Positions 1 through 7,010 are shown, numbered from the stretch's first letter. The stretch is DNA of 7,349 bases from Clostridia bacterium (GCA_900765095.1 CAAFRB010000097.1:1-7349), one strand, 5' to 3'. The notes: generated from the sequence alone by a model not told the origin. Made by a program: numbers and translations.

Positions 1-326
1 CACATATTGTGCAATATTTCAATATACCTTTCGTCTATAACGTCATCAGAATCTATGAAGCAAACATATTCACCTGTAGCAATATCAAGCCCCGCATTTC
101 TAGCACTTGATAATCCACCATTTTCTTTATGTATCACCTTTATTCTCGAATCTTTTTGTGCGTATTCATCACACATCTTTCCACTATTATCTGGTGAACC
201 ATCATCTACTAAAATTATTTCAAGGTCTTTATATGTTTGATTTATCACGCTATCCAAACATTCCTTCAAATATGCTTCAACCTTGTATACAGGAATTATT
301 ATACTTATCAAATCACCATTTTGCAT
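1..326 (-). CDS. Glycosyltransferase family 2, N-terminal part (runs off window)
   Basis: Partial gene: 108 codons from an ATG at 326 are visible, and the rest lies beyond position 1. The translation starts MQNGDLISIIIPVYKVEAYL, the usual first beta strand of a GT-A fold. It continues with a DDGS nucleotide-binding motif (residues about 41-44), the ENGGLSSARNAGL segment (about 69-80) and the DSDD metal/nucleotide-sugar motif (about 92-95). These features define an inverting GT2 enzyme that transfers a sugar from a nucleotide-sugar donor, probably at the cytoplasmic membrane face during polysaccharide assembly. The ribosome binding site AAGGGG lies 9 nt before the ATG and overlaps the end of the preceding GT2 gene, 5 nt away, so the two are almost certainly co-transcribed and perhaps translationally coupled. 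Donor and acceptor cannot be predicted. Family is confident, substrate unknown. Confidence 0.9.
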   Translation of the reverse strand, partial: MQNGDLISIIIPVYKVEAYLKECLDSVINQTYKDLEIILVDDGSPDNSGKMCDEYAQKDSRIKVIHKENGGLSSARNAGLDIATGEYVCFIDSDDVIDERYIEILHNM

Positions 327-331
327 GCTCG

Positions 332-1378
332 TTATCCCCTTCTTATATTTCTAAGAATATTTCTCACAGAATAGTACAATAATAGCAGTTCATATTTTCT
401 GTTTCTAATTAACATGATTGGTAATCTTAAATGCATAGACAAAAGCTTCGTATTGGCAGTCTTAAATATTTCAATTGCATTATCCTTCTCAAAAAATGTT
501 ATTATAAAACTCTTCAATTCTTTTCTATTCTTAAGCTTGTCCTTATACATTACAAAAAAGTAGTTCGAAATATTATTTGCTATATATGCGTTAATTCGTC
601 CTTTTCCATTAACAATATTGTACTTGCTATTTTCAATAATACTAGAAATATAGTTACTCACCTTAACTAAATTAAAAGCATTTCTTTCACAATTTTTATT
701 GTAATTTGTACAACTTTCATTATTACAATAATAATGATATATCGGCTTATCCAGAAAATATATGCTGTCTACTAGTTCGAACAATTCCAAATAAAATATA
801 GTATCTTCACTTAATACAATATCAGTTTTGAACAAGCTTGTTTGCATAACCTTTTCTTTTTTTACAAGTAATAACCAGATGAATGTTATCATTCTACCAT
901 CCAGTACTTTATCAATCACTAGACTAGGGAAAAGCTCGTCCTTCGTATTTATTTTTCTATTTTTTAATTCTCCAAGATTTTCATTAATTAGATTTTCATC
1001 ATATTGATAATTCCTATAATAATTAGCTCTAACGACATCAACTTTTTCTTCAATCATACAATTATACAACGTTTCTATAGCATCGTCCTCTAGCCAATCA
1101 TCTGAATCAAGAAAAGCGATATATTCACCCTTTGCAACACGTATTGCATCATTTCTAGCCGCACTAACACCAGCATTTTCTTTGTCCACTATAACTATTC
1201 TGTCATCTTCTTTAGCATATCCTTTTAAAATCTCAAGACTCTTATCCTTTGAGCCATCGTTTACACATATAATTTCTATATTTTTATAAGTTTGTTTCAA
1301 TGTACTATCTATACAATGCTTTAAAAATTTTTCTGCGTTGTACACTGGTATAATTATGCTTATCAATGGATTAGCCAT
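332..1378 (-). CDS. Glycosyltransferase family 2 (348 aa)
   Basis: Complete GT2 protein of 348 residues. The N-terminal GT-A domain (about residues 5-110) has the SIIIPVYNAEKFL strand, NDGS at 40-43, the ENAGVSAARNDAI segment near 68-79 and DSDD at 91-94 followed by W95, as in many capsule and teichoic-acid-type transferases. The C-terminal half is rich in Lys, Asn, Ile and Tyr and is not recognisable beyond the family level. It ends in a basic tail (RNILRNIRRG) that could lie against the membrane; no clear transmembrane segment is seen. The start is well supported: AAGGAGG lies 7 nt before the ATG. The gap to the upstream GT2 gene is 32 nt. The likely role is adding one sugar to a cell-surface polysaccharide repeat unit; the sugar is not predictable. 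Confidence 0.93.
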   Translation of the reverse strand: MANPLISIIIPVYNAEKFLKHCIDSTLKQTYKNIEIICVNDGSKDKSLEILKGYAKEDDRIVIVDKENAGVSAARNDAIRVAKGEYIAFLDSDDWLEDDAIETLYNCMIEEKVDVVRANYYRNYQYDENLINENLGELKNRKINTKDELFPSLVIDKVLDGRMITFIWLLLVKKEKVMQTSLFKTDIVLSEDTIFYLELFELVDSIYFLDKPIYHYYCNNESCTNYNKNCERNAFNLVKVSNYISSIIENSKYNIVNGKGRINAYIANNISNYFFVMYKDKLKNRKELKSFIITFFEKDNAIEIFKTANTKLLSMHLRLPIMLIRNRKYELLLLYYSVRNILRNIRRG

Positions 1379-1410
1379 ACAAGAACCTCCTTCATCTTAG
1401 TGCAAATCTA

Positions 1411-2373
1411 TTACTTCATTTTTCTCATTCTTCGAAACATCACCAAATCTGGAAATGCAGAAAAAATACGCGACTTTATTTTTTGTTTAATAGAAAACGA
1501 ACTAATATAACTATTATATTTTTCACGTTCCTCTTTTATCTTCATTTCTAAAACCAAATTATTGCTATTACTTTTCTTCAATCTGTATTCAGCCTCAATC
1601 AAAATCATAATATAACTGTATATCACATTACGTCTTATTATAGCATCACTTTTTAGGCTATCATCTTGCAAAATCAATTTATACGCATCAATAACCGTAT
1701 ACCACTTTGCATTAAAAATATTATTGTATGAACTACTTGCGTAAATTCTGTAAAAATACCTTGGCTGTTCTATATAGACTACCTTTTCACAAAAATCAAA
1801 ATATTTCCAATTAAATAACAGATCCTCACACACGTGAATATTCTCCATTAATTTAAGCTTATTTTCCAAAATAATTCTTTTTCTATAAAGCTTATTCGTT
1901 ATAAATCCGCCGCCCGTTAATTCATATATGCACCTTTTCATCTCTAGATTCGATAATATTTTAACATCATACTGCCCTGTTTTTAAAACACCTGAATACT
2001 CCTTAAAAAAGCTCTGCATACCAGCAATACAACAATCAGCACCTGTTTTTAACATCGTAGATATCATTGTTTCTATATAATCACTTGCTATAATATCATC
2101 CGAATCAATAAAAGCAATATATTCACCACTTGCTTTCTCAATTCCAAAATTTCTAGTATACGAAACGCCATGATTTTTATTTGAATAAATTTGTATCCTA
2201 TTATCTTTTTCACGATAACTATTCGATATTTCTAAACTATTATCTGTCGAACCATCATTTATAATTATTATTTCTATATTTCCATATGTTTGACCTATAA
2301 CACTATCTAAACATTCACGAAGGTATTTTTCGCTATTATACATCGGTATAATTACAGTTACTAAATCATTCAT
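1411..2373 (-). CDS. Glycosyltransferase family 2 (320 aa)
   Basis: Complete GT2 protein of 320 residues. The catalytic GT-A domain shows VTVIIPMYNSEKYL at residues 5-18, NDGS at 39-42, the KNHGVSYTRNFGI segment at 66-78 and DSDD at 90-93. The C-terminal part (about 200-320) is helical, Lys/Ile-rich and ends in a basic cluster (MFRRMRKMK), suggesting peripheral membrane contact. It is similar to the next gene only in the catalytic domain and differs in the acceptor half, so the two are paralogous family members rather than a recent duplication. AAGGAG lies 8 nt before the ATG, and only 17 nt separate it from the GT4 gene upstream, consistent with one operon. It probably transfers a sugar in surface polysaccharide synthesis; donor and acceptor are unknown. 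Confidence 0.93.
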   Translation of the reverse strand: MNDLVTVIIPMYNSEKYLRECLDSVIGQTYGNIEIIIINDGSTDNSLEISNSYREKDNRIQIYSNKNHGVSYTRNFGIEKASGEYIAFIDSDDIIASDYIETMISTMLKTGADCCIAGMQSFFKEYSGVLKTGQYDVKILSNLEMKRCIYELTGGGFITNKLYRKRIILENKLKLMENIHVCEDLLFNWKYFDFCEKVVYIEQPRYFYRIYASSSYNNIFNAKWYTVIDAYKLILQDDSLKSDAIIRRNVIYSYIMILIEAEYRLKKSNSNNLVLEMKIKEEREKYNSYISSFSIKQKIKSRIFSAFPDLVMFRRMRKMK

Positions 2374-2390
2374 TCAATACTCCTTGTCAT

Positions 2391-3503
2391 CTAGTTTTCT
2401 AAATATATCTTTTCAATTTTATTTACGGTATTTTTTATATCATATCCTGAATTTACTATACGTTCTTTTACCTTACTTCTAACTTCAAGTGGTGTTTTGC
2501 AAATATGTTCAGCCCATACGTTTGCACTTTGTTCTAGTCCCATGAAAGTAACATTTCCAGTTATATTGCAATCATGGTCTATTGTGTCTGATGCTAGTAT
2601 TTTCAATCCGCTAGACTGTGCTTCAATAGAAACCAAGCTAAGTCCTTCATGAAACGAAGGAAAAACAAAGAAATCAAATGCAGAATATATCTCATTTACA
2701 TCCTTTCTTATTCTCAGTAATATCACTTTTTCAACCAGTCCTAATTTTCCTATTTGCTCTTCAATTTCTTTTCTCAGTTCACCATCACCGACTAATACTA
2801 ATCTTGAATCAGAGTTTACTTTTTGGTATTCATAAAAGATATCAATTAAAAACTTATGATTCTTTTGCTTTGAAAACCTTCCTACATGTCCTATAACAAC
2901 AGTTTCATCCGAAATATTTAACTCACTTCTGATTTTTTCTCTATTTTCATACGAAAAGAAAAATTTTTCAGTATCAATTCCATTCTTTATAATTATCGCA
3001 TCTGAAGCCTCATTTTTATACAACCACTTTGCAGCATCCTCTCCGCACGCAAGCTTTATATCTGTATTCTTATTTATTTTAGATTGCAAATAACTTTTAT
3101 AGATTTTTCCTAGTATATTATTAGAATTTTGTGTGTTATGACTATGGGATATAACAACTGGTACTCCGCTCTTCTTAGCGGTTTCCACAATTATTCCACT
3201 AACCTGATCTATATGAGAATGAATTGTAGTATATTCAGGATGCTCTTTAAAAAAGTCTTTTAATTCTTTCACATACTTAAACTGACCAACCTCTGTCAAA
3301 TAAGGAATCAAATATATCCTTCCACCAAGTTGTCTTATTTCATCGTCATACTTGCCTTCACCATTAACCAAGAAATCGAATTGTATTTGATTTCTATCTA
3401 TATTTCTATAAATATTCATTATTAATGTTTCTGCTCCACCAATATTCATAGTCCTAATAATTTGTAAAACTCTCTTGCATTGTTTTGACATATTTCTCCC
3501 CAT
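2391..3503 (-). CDS. Glycosyltransferase family 4 (EpsF/capsular type)
   Basis: A retaining GT-B glycosyltransferase of 370 residues. The N-terminal Rossmann domain begins RVLQIIRTMNIGGAE (11-25), a typical opening of capsular or exopolysaccharide GT4 enzymes, and has the SHSHNTQ stretch near 119-125. The C-terminal donor-binding domain (PF00534-type) has IIKNGID at 171-177, HVGRFSKQKNH near 206-216, LVLVGDGEL near 236-243 and the E-x7-E pair at E286 and E294 in FHEGLSLVSIEAQ, which positions the nucleotide sugar. The gene starts 9 nt after the prfB stop. Two starts are possible: ATG 3503 has AAGGGG only 3 nt upstream, while ATG 3491 (residue 5) has GGGGAG 4 nt upstream and gives a more usual N-terminus, so residue 5 may be the true start. 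It belongs with the three GT2 genes that follow. Confidence 0.92.
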   Translation of the reverse strand: MGRNMSKQCKRVLQIIRTMNIGGAETLIMNIYRNIDRNQIQFDFLVNGEGKYDDEIRQLGGRIYLIPYLTEVGQFKYVKELKDFFKEHPEYTTIHSHIDQVSGIIVETAKKSGVPVVISHSHNTQNSNNILGKIYKSYLQSKINKNTDIKLACGEDAAKWLYKNEASDAIIIKNGIDTEKFFFSYENREKIRSELNISDETVVIGHVGRFSKQKNHKFLIDIFYEYQKVNSDSRLVLVGDGELRKEIEEQIGKLGLVEKVILLRIRKDVNEIYSAFDFFVFPSFHEGLSLVSIEAQSSGLKILASDTIDHDCNITGNVTFMGLEQSANVWAEHICKTPLEVRSKVKERIVNSGYDIKNTVNKIEKIYLEN

Positions 3504-3512
3504 CTTCCCCTT

Positions 3513-4620
3513 CTACTCTTTTATCATCTTCTTCAAGTACTCGTCTATGAATCCATTTATCTCTCCGTTCATCACTGCGTCGACGTTTCCTGTTTCGTAG
3601 TTTGTTCTGTGGTCTTTTACTAGCGTGTATGGGCAAAATACGTAAGAACGGATTTGGCTTCCCCATGCTATTTCTCTTTGAACGCCTTTTAGGTCTTCTA
3701 TTCTTTCTTTGTTTTCTTTTTCTTTTAATTCTAGAAGTTTTGACATCAACATTTTCATTGCTTTATCTCTGTTTTGTATTTGTGAACGTTGTGTCTGGCA
3801 TGATACTACTATGTTTGTTGGTATGTGTGTTATTCTGATTGCTGATTCTGTTTTGTTTATGTGTTGTCCTCCTGCACCACTTGAGCGGTAGGTGTCTATT
3901 TTTAAGTCTTCTGGGTTTATTTCTACATTGACATCATCTGCTACTTCTGGGATTACTTCCACTGCTGCGAATGATGTGTGTCTTCTGCCAGCTGAATCAA
4001 ATGGAGATATTCTTACTAGTCTATGTACTCCACTTTCTGATTTTAGATAGCCATAGGCGTTAGAGCCTGTTACGCTAAATGTTACGCTTTTTATTCCTGC
4101 ACCGTCACCTTCAAGATAGTCTAATTCTTCTAACTTATAGCCGTTTTTTTCGCACCACATTGAGTACATTCTGTATAGCATTTCTGCCCAGTCTTGCGAT
4201 TCTGTTCCACCTGCTCCTGGGTGTATTGTTATTATTGCGTTGTCTTTGTCGTGCTTTCCTGACAGTAGGTTTTCTATTTCCATTTTATCTATGTTTTTTG
4301 ATACTGTTTTTACGTTTTGTTTTATTTCTGGTATTACGCTTTCATCGTTTGCTTCGTTTCCAAGTTCTATTAAAACATTCGTGTCGTCTATAAGATTTTT
4401 TGTTTTTTCTATTCCGTCTATTTTGTCCTTTAATGCTTTTATTTCTTGCAATACTTTTGCTGATTTTTCCATGTCCGTCCAAAATTCGTTTGCTTTTGTT
4501 TGCTCTTCTAGTTCTTCGACTTGCTGTTTCTTTTTAGCTATGTCAAAGAGATTCACCCAATTCGTCTAATCTTTTTTCAAGTTCTTTTAGTTCAAGTTTT
4601 ATGTCTTCAAGTTCAAACAT
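3513..4620 (-). CDS. prfB: Peptide chain release factor 2, with programmed +1 frameshift
   Basis: RF2 ends translation at UGA and UAA. The gene is read in two frames: codons 1-25 from ATG 4620 (MFELEDIKLE...LGESL) reach an in-frame TGA at 4545-4543. A +1 shift on CTT-TGA-C then continues from GAC at 4544 to the TAG at 3513. The joined product is 368 residues, very near the usual RF2 length. In joined numbering the stop-recognition tripeptide SPF is at 205-207 and the peptidyl-hydrolysis motif GGQ (SGAGGQHINKTES) at 250-252, the same positions as in E. coli RF2. AGGA lies about 9 nt before ATG 4620, and a strong promoter is just upstream. Calling the gene from an ATG at 4556 would be wrong, as it skips the conserved N-terminus. 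Glycosyltransferase genes follow 9 nt later without a visible terminator. Confidence 0.97.
4542..4560 (-). promoter_or_regulatory. Programmed +1 frameshift site of prfB
   Basis: On the minus strand the sequence reads TTGGGTGAATCTCTTTGAC. It contains the slippery CTT codon (4548-4546), the in-frame TGA (4545-4543) followed by C, and a Shine-Dalgarno-like GGGTGA a few bases upstream. This is the known autoregulatory signal of bacterial prfB: when RF2 is scarce the ribosome pauses at TGA and slips forward by one base, making more RF2. The open frame before and after the site and the conserved LFDIAKKK-type join support it. Confidence 0.95.
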
Positions 4621-4644
4621 TTTCTCACATCCTTTTCGAGTCTT

Positions 4645-4673
4645 ATTATATAGTATGTTGGTGTTAAGTTCAA
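4645..4673 (-). promoter_or_regulatory. Sigma-A-type promoter for prfB and downstream genes
   Basis: On the minus strand, TTGAAC (-35, 4673-4668) and a perfect TATAAT (-10, 4650-4645) are separated by exactly 17 nt. Transcription would start near 4638, giving a leader of about 18 nt that carries the prfB ribosome binding site. The promoter begins only 17 bp past the RT stop codon, so it separates the retroelement from the prfB-glycosyltransferase block. It is predicted from consensus match and position only. Confidence 0.85.
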
Positions 4674-4689
4674 CAATATTCTTCTGCTA

Positions 4690-5644
4690 CTATATTTTTT
4701 TAAATCTCTTGTCGAGGTATTTGAAGCTTTGGACTGAGCTGGTGTAACTTCTTAAGTTTATCTTTTTTATTCCATATAGATATCTCCTTTTCTTTAGCCT
4801 TTTTCTTATTAGTCGATAATTTTTGTATCTGCCGTATATATCTCTGCCAAGGAATATGAAGTTGCAGTTTGAATTATATATTCTGGTCTTTTTGTTTAAT
4901 GTTAATTTTTCGTTTTCTAAAAATGCTTTTATTTTCACAAGACATTCATTTAAGTATTTTTTCGATTCATGGAACAGCACGAAGTCGTCTTGATACCTTA
5001 AATAGTATTTTATTTTTAGTTCTTCTTTAACGTAATGGTCAAAATCATTTAAGTAGAATATTGCTAGTATTTGCGACGTCATGTTTCCTATGCTTAGTCC
5101 TTCTGTATCATTGTCTATAATATCGTAAATTATTTTTAATGCTTCTTTATCTTTGATTCTTTTTTCTAATTTTTTCTTGAGGTTTTCATGGTTTATGCTT
5201 GCAAAAAATTTTTTTATATCGCATTTTAAAATGTAATATTTTTTGTATTTTACGTCGCACATATTTCTAAATTTGTAATAGAAGTCAAGCCCCGCTTTTG
5301 TGCCTAGTCCGTGGTCTGCTTGCAACATTCGTTTCTATTAGGCACGGTAAGACTGATGGCATGAGTATGTGCCTTGCCATTAAATGATTTATTAATTTAT
5401 CAAACATCGTCTGGCTAACTACTTTTCTCTTTTTAGGTTCATATATGTCAAATTTATAGTATGGTCCTGGCTTATACAGCCTGTTCTTCAACGTATAATA
5501 CACTCTGTATATGTTGATACATTCATATTGTTTAAATTTACTTGCTTTTACTTTGTTTCTTGTGTTGCTACATACTTCATTAAATGCTGATTTTATGTTT
5601 TTACATTTATACATGTTTTCGTATAGGTTTCCAATTCTTTTCAT
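4690..5644 (-). pseudogene. Diversity-generating retroelement reverse transcriptase, split by a frameshift
   Basis: Two overlapping frames together make one RT of about 317 residues. Frame one runs from ATG 5644 (AAGAGGT 5 nt upstream) and holds RT motifs 1-2, including KKRKVVSQTMFDKLINHL, then LPCLIETNVASR (ending near residue 110, base 5315). Frame two carries HGLGTKAG from base 5313, then motif A CDIKKFF (Asp about 142), IGNMTSQ (about 185-191), the catalytic YQDD (about 217-220), and the later LNKKT and FIFLGRD motifs. The IGxxxSQ form, in place of the QGxxxSP of group II and retroviral RTs, marks DGR RTs. Leaving out one base (C 5314) joins the frames as R-H-G-L-G-T, matching the family's R-x-G-x-G-T. 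Frame one alone stops at 5285; frame two has a TAG just upstream of its ATG at 5328. The enzyme would copy the template repeat RNA with errors at A. No slippery sequence is evident, so it is a recent mutation or a read error. Confidence 0.9.
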
Positions 5645-5704
5645 TTTTTACCTCTTATAGTTACTCTTTCTTTTGTTATTTTCTATTTTTCTTTCCTATT
5701 GTAT

Positions 5705-5734
5705 AAAAAAAGGTAGCCTAATTAAAAGCTACCT
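5705..5734 (-). terminator. Rho-independent terminator between TR and RT gene
   Basis: On the minus strand AGGTAGC and GCTACCT form a perfect 7-bp stem around a 10-nt A/T-rich loop, followed directly by a run of T residues (plus-strand A run 5705-5711). The T run is only on the minus-strand side, so it stops transcripts coming from the target, accessory genes and TR, about 60 bp before the RT start codon. Confidence 0.88.
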
Positions 5735-5896
5735 AAAACAGTACTAGATTTCCACTCCCTTTCGGATTTCTCCTACTAACAAATGTCATCATCTGTTTTC
5801 TCTTTATACTTAAATTTTATTCTAAGTAATGGACAATAGTCTGTTTCTAATTTTCTCATATATAGCCGTTGACTATATACCCGCAATTTTTAGAAG

Positions 5897-6046
5897 CTAC
5901 AGGGCGAAGGCCAAACGAAGGTGCGTTTACGTTGCCAGTGGAATTGTACAAGTTGTTGCCGTTCACGTTACCTGAATATGCCGTACGCATTTCGAAATTG
6001 ACGTACTCATTCTCAGAGTTCATGTTCACATACGAAGAAGCCAGCC
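5897..6046 (-). repeat. DGR template repeat (TR)
   Basis: This 150-bp segment aligns without gaps to 7094-7243 (offset 1197). On the minus strand it has about 39 adenines, many in AAC or AAT codons when read in the target frame (11 such codons). That is the usual design that lets A-mutagenesis reach many amino acids without making stops. Sixteen of the adenines differ in VR, against one of about 111 other bases. The 3' end (25 bp, CCTTCGTTTGGCCTTCGCCC plus CTGTAG overlap) is identical in both copies. The first base outside differs (C here, T in VR), as expected for the IMH*/IMH pair that sets the direction of transfer. Its GC content is visibly higher than in the flanking DNA. Confidence 0.95.
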
Positions 6047-6086
6047 TTTACAACTATGCCCAATGATTATATCAAATTTAAAAGTC

Positions 6087-6464
6087 TTAAGCTAAAACCT
6101 TGCTGTTTTTCTTTATGCTTTCCATTGTAACTCTTAACCAACCCACTAAATATCTAATGATTTGGTCCATTTTTTCTCCAAATTTATAATATTTTCTGTA
6201 ATTGATTATTTGTTTTTCTGCACATGTTTTTATAAGGAAATCTAGTTGCTTCACTAAAGCTATCGCACTCTCTATCAGGTTTCTTCTTTTGGTTTCGTCA
6301 CTAGTAACGTTAGCTTCATTGACCGTCAAGAGTAAATCATATCCTCTCCTCTTTATTTCCTGTTTTAATTCAATCTCCTTTTTAGGGAAGTTTATCAAGT
6401 TTTCATCAGCTACTGTAATGAACTCTTTTACTAAGTCTATTATTTTGAACTTCTCAACACTCAT
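6087..6464 (-). CDS. avd: Avd-like DGR accessory protein (four-helix bundle)
   Basis: A 125-residue all-helical protein recognised as the accessory variability determinant family. Helices can be seen around 5-25, 28-50, 59-82 and 92-118. The signature is in the last helix, YYKFGEKMDQIIRYLVGWL (about 92-110), preceded by the RRNLIESAIALVKQLDFLIK helix (about 60-79). In the characterised phage system Avd forms a positively charged pentameric barrel that binds the RT and template RNA and is needed for mutagenic retrohoming; the protein here is Lys/Arg-rich as expected. Its start overlaps the last 11 nt of the MutS-like gene (ATGAGTGTTGA), with GAGGAG 7 nt upstream inside that gene, so the two are translationally coupled. 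TR begins 40 bp after its stop codon. The family call is confident; the role is from homologues. Confidence 0.9.
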   Translation of the reverse strand: MSVEKFKIIDLVKEFITVADENLINFPKKEIELKQEIKRRGYDLLLTVNEANVTSDETKRRNLIESAIALVKQLDFLIKTCAEKQIINYRKYYKFGEKMDQIIRYLVGWLRVTMESIKKNSKVLA

Positions 6465-6894
6465 ACAGTATCTCCTCTATCTTATTAATTTTTTCTTTCA
6501 TATTTTCACCAGATAAATTACTGATAAGATGCTCGTAAATTGCATCTACTTTATTCTTCCTAGTTATATATTTATGTGCCTTAGTATATAACTCTGTATA
6601 CTGATTTTTGTCCTTAAAATCTTGTTCTTCTATTACTTCGTAATTACTTGCCTTTTCTAAAATTATATAATCTATATTTTTGTCTTCAAGTGTCTTTAAC
6701 ACTTTATTTAATGCCATTTCCGGGAAGCCGATTGTATTTACGTTTGTTTCTACTTTCTTTATTTGATAATTAAATAAAAAAGCTAGTATATACGAATCCT
6801 TTCCATAAGCATGATAAAATTTTCCTATCTTTACTAAAAGTATTTTTGTAGGATGTATTTCTTTCATTGTCCTTATCACATTTGTTGTGCTCAA
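6454..6894 (-). CDS. MutS domain I-like DGR accessory protein
   Basis: A 146-residue protein whose first part resembles the mismatch-binding N-terminal domain of MutS. LLVKIGKFYHAYGKDSYIL (about 19-37) parallels the MutS segment around its mismatch-wedging Phe and following acidic residue (here KFY replaces the usual DFYE). TIGFPEMALNKVLKTLEDK (about 54-72) followed by IDYIILE parallels the GVP...L...G..VAICEQ part. The ATPase, clamp and lever domains of MutS are absent, so it is not a repair protein by itself. The C-terminal third (about 103-146) is charged and probably a coiled coil. Small MutS-like genes have been noted next to some DGRs; their role is not established. The start is TTG at 6894, chosen because AAGGAG lies 9 nt before it; the next ATG (residue 10) lacks such a site. 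It overlaps the avd-type gene by 11 nt. Confidence 0.75.
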   Translation of the reverse strand: MSTTNVIRTMKEIHPTKILLVKIGKFYHAYGKDSYILAFLFNYQIKKVETNVNTIGFPEMALNKVLKTLEDKNIDYIILEKASNYEVIEEQDFKDKNQYTELYTKAHKYITRKNKVDAIYEHLISNLSGENMKEKINKIEEILYEC

Positions 6895-6972
6895 TTTTTT
6901 GTTCTCCTTTTCCTATTATTATCTTTTGCTATTTTATCTTTTTACATTATATTGCTATGGTATCTAGGTGCC

Positions 6973-7005
6973 TTGTGCAAGCAGACCAGAGGCCTGCTCG
7001 CACAA
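6973..7005 (-). repeat. Long hairpin just downstream of the target gene
   Basis: On the minus strand the arms TTGTGCGAGCAGGCC and GGTCTGCTTGCACAA flank the loop TCT, giving a 15-bp stem with two G-U pairs and no mismatch; on the plus strand those two pairs become mismatches. There is no T run after it on either strand, so it does not look like a normal terminator. It begins 6 nt past the target's stop codon and about 89 bp past the 3' end of VR. Hairpins downstream of VR are known DGR target-recognition elements, which is the likeliest role, though here it is farther from VR and has a longer stem than in the Bordetella phage. Confidence 0.75.
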
Positions 7006-7010
7006 ACGTC

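Larger units (their letters stand above)
5705..6086 (-). ncRNA. Predicted DGR template RNA: TR plus 3' spacer
   Basis: The stretch between the avd-type gene and the RT gene has no credible gene. It holds a 40-nt lead-in, the template repeat (6046-5897), about 160 nt of spacer and then the terminator. In the Bordetella phage DGR, RNA running from avd through TR into a downstream spacer is the RT substrate and the spacer helps prime cDNA synthesis. The equivalent spacer here is 5735-5891. It contains a small inverted repeat, TATATAG/CTATATA (5859-5865 and 5873-5879), shortly after TR, and a short UCC-GAAA-GGG-like hairpin near the terminator. The TR reading frame has a TAA just upstream of the repeat, so it is not translated as a copy of the target. 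The extent of the RNA is inferred. Confidence 0.55.

Noticed and set aside
3602..4569. Several plus-strand open frames opposite prfB
   Set aside because: Low-complexity Leu/Phe-rich antisense shadows of a well-conserved gene, without ribosome binding sites or family resemblance.
5314..5317. Programmed frameshift in the RT gene analogous to prfB
   Set aside because: No stop codon at the shift point, no slippery tandem codon and no Shine-Dalgarno-like stimulator; mutation or sequencing error is simpler.
5699..5727. Possible RT promoter with TACAAT as -10 and TTTAAT as -35 overlapping the terminator
   Set aside because: Spacing is 17 nt but both boxes are poor matches in very AT-rich sequence; not strong enough to list as a feature.
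5869..6066. Plus-strand open frame covering the template repeat
   Set aside because: It is the reverse reading of the TR, lacks a ribosome binding site, and the same strand of VR gives an unrelated antisense frame.
6946..6951. TATAAT on the minus strand as a promoter for the MutS-like and Avd genes
   Set aside because: The only -35-like hexamer (TTGCAC in the hairpin arm) is about 23 nt away, too far, and no good hexamer is at 16-18 nt. It may be weak or chance in AT-rich DNA.
6973..7005. Rho-independent terminator after the target gene
   Set aside because: The stem is strong but neither side has a T run, so intrinsic termination is unlikely.
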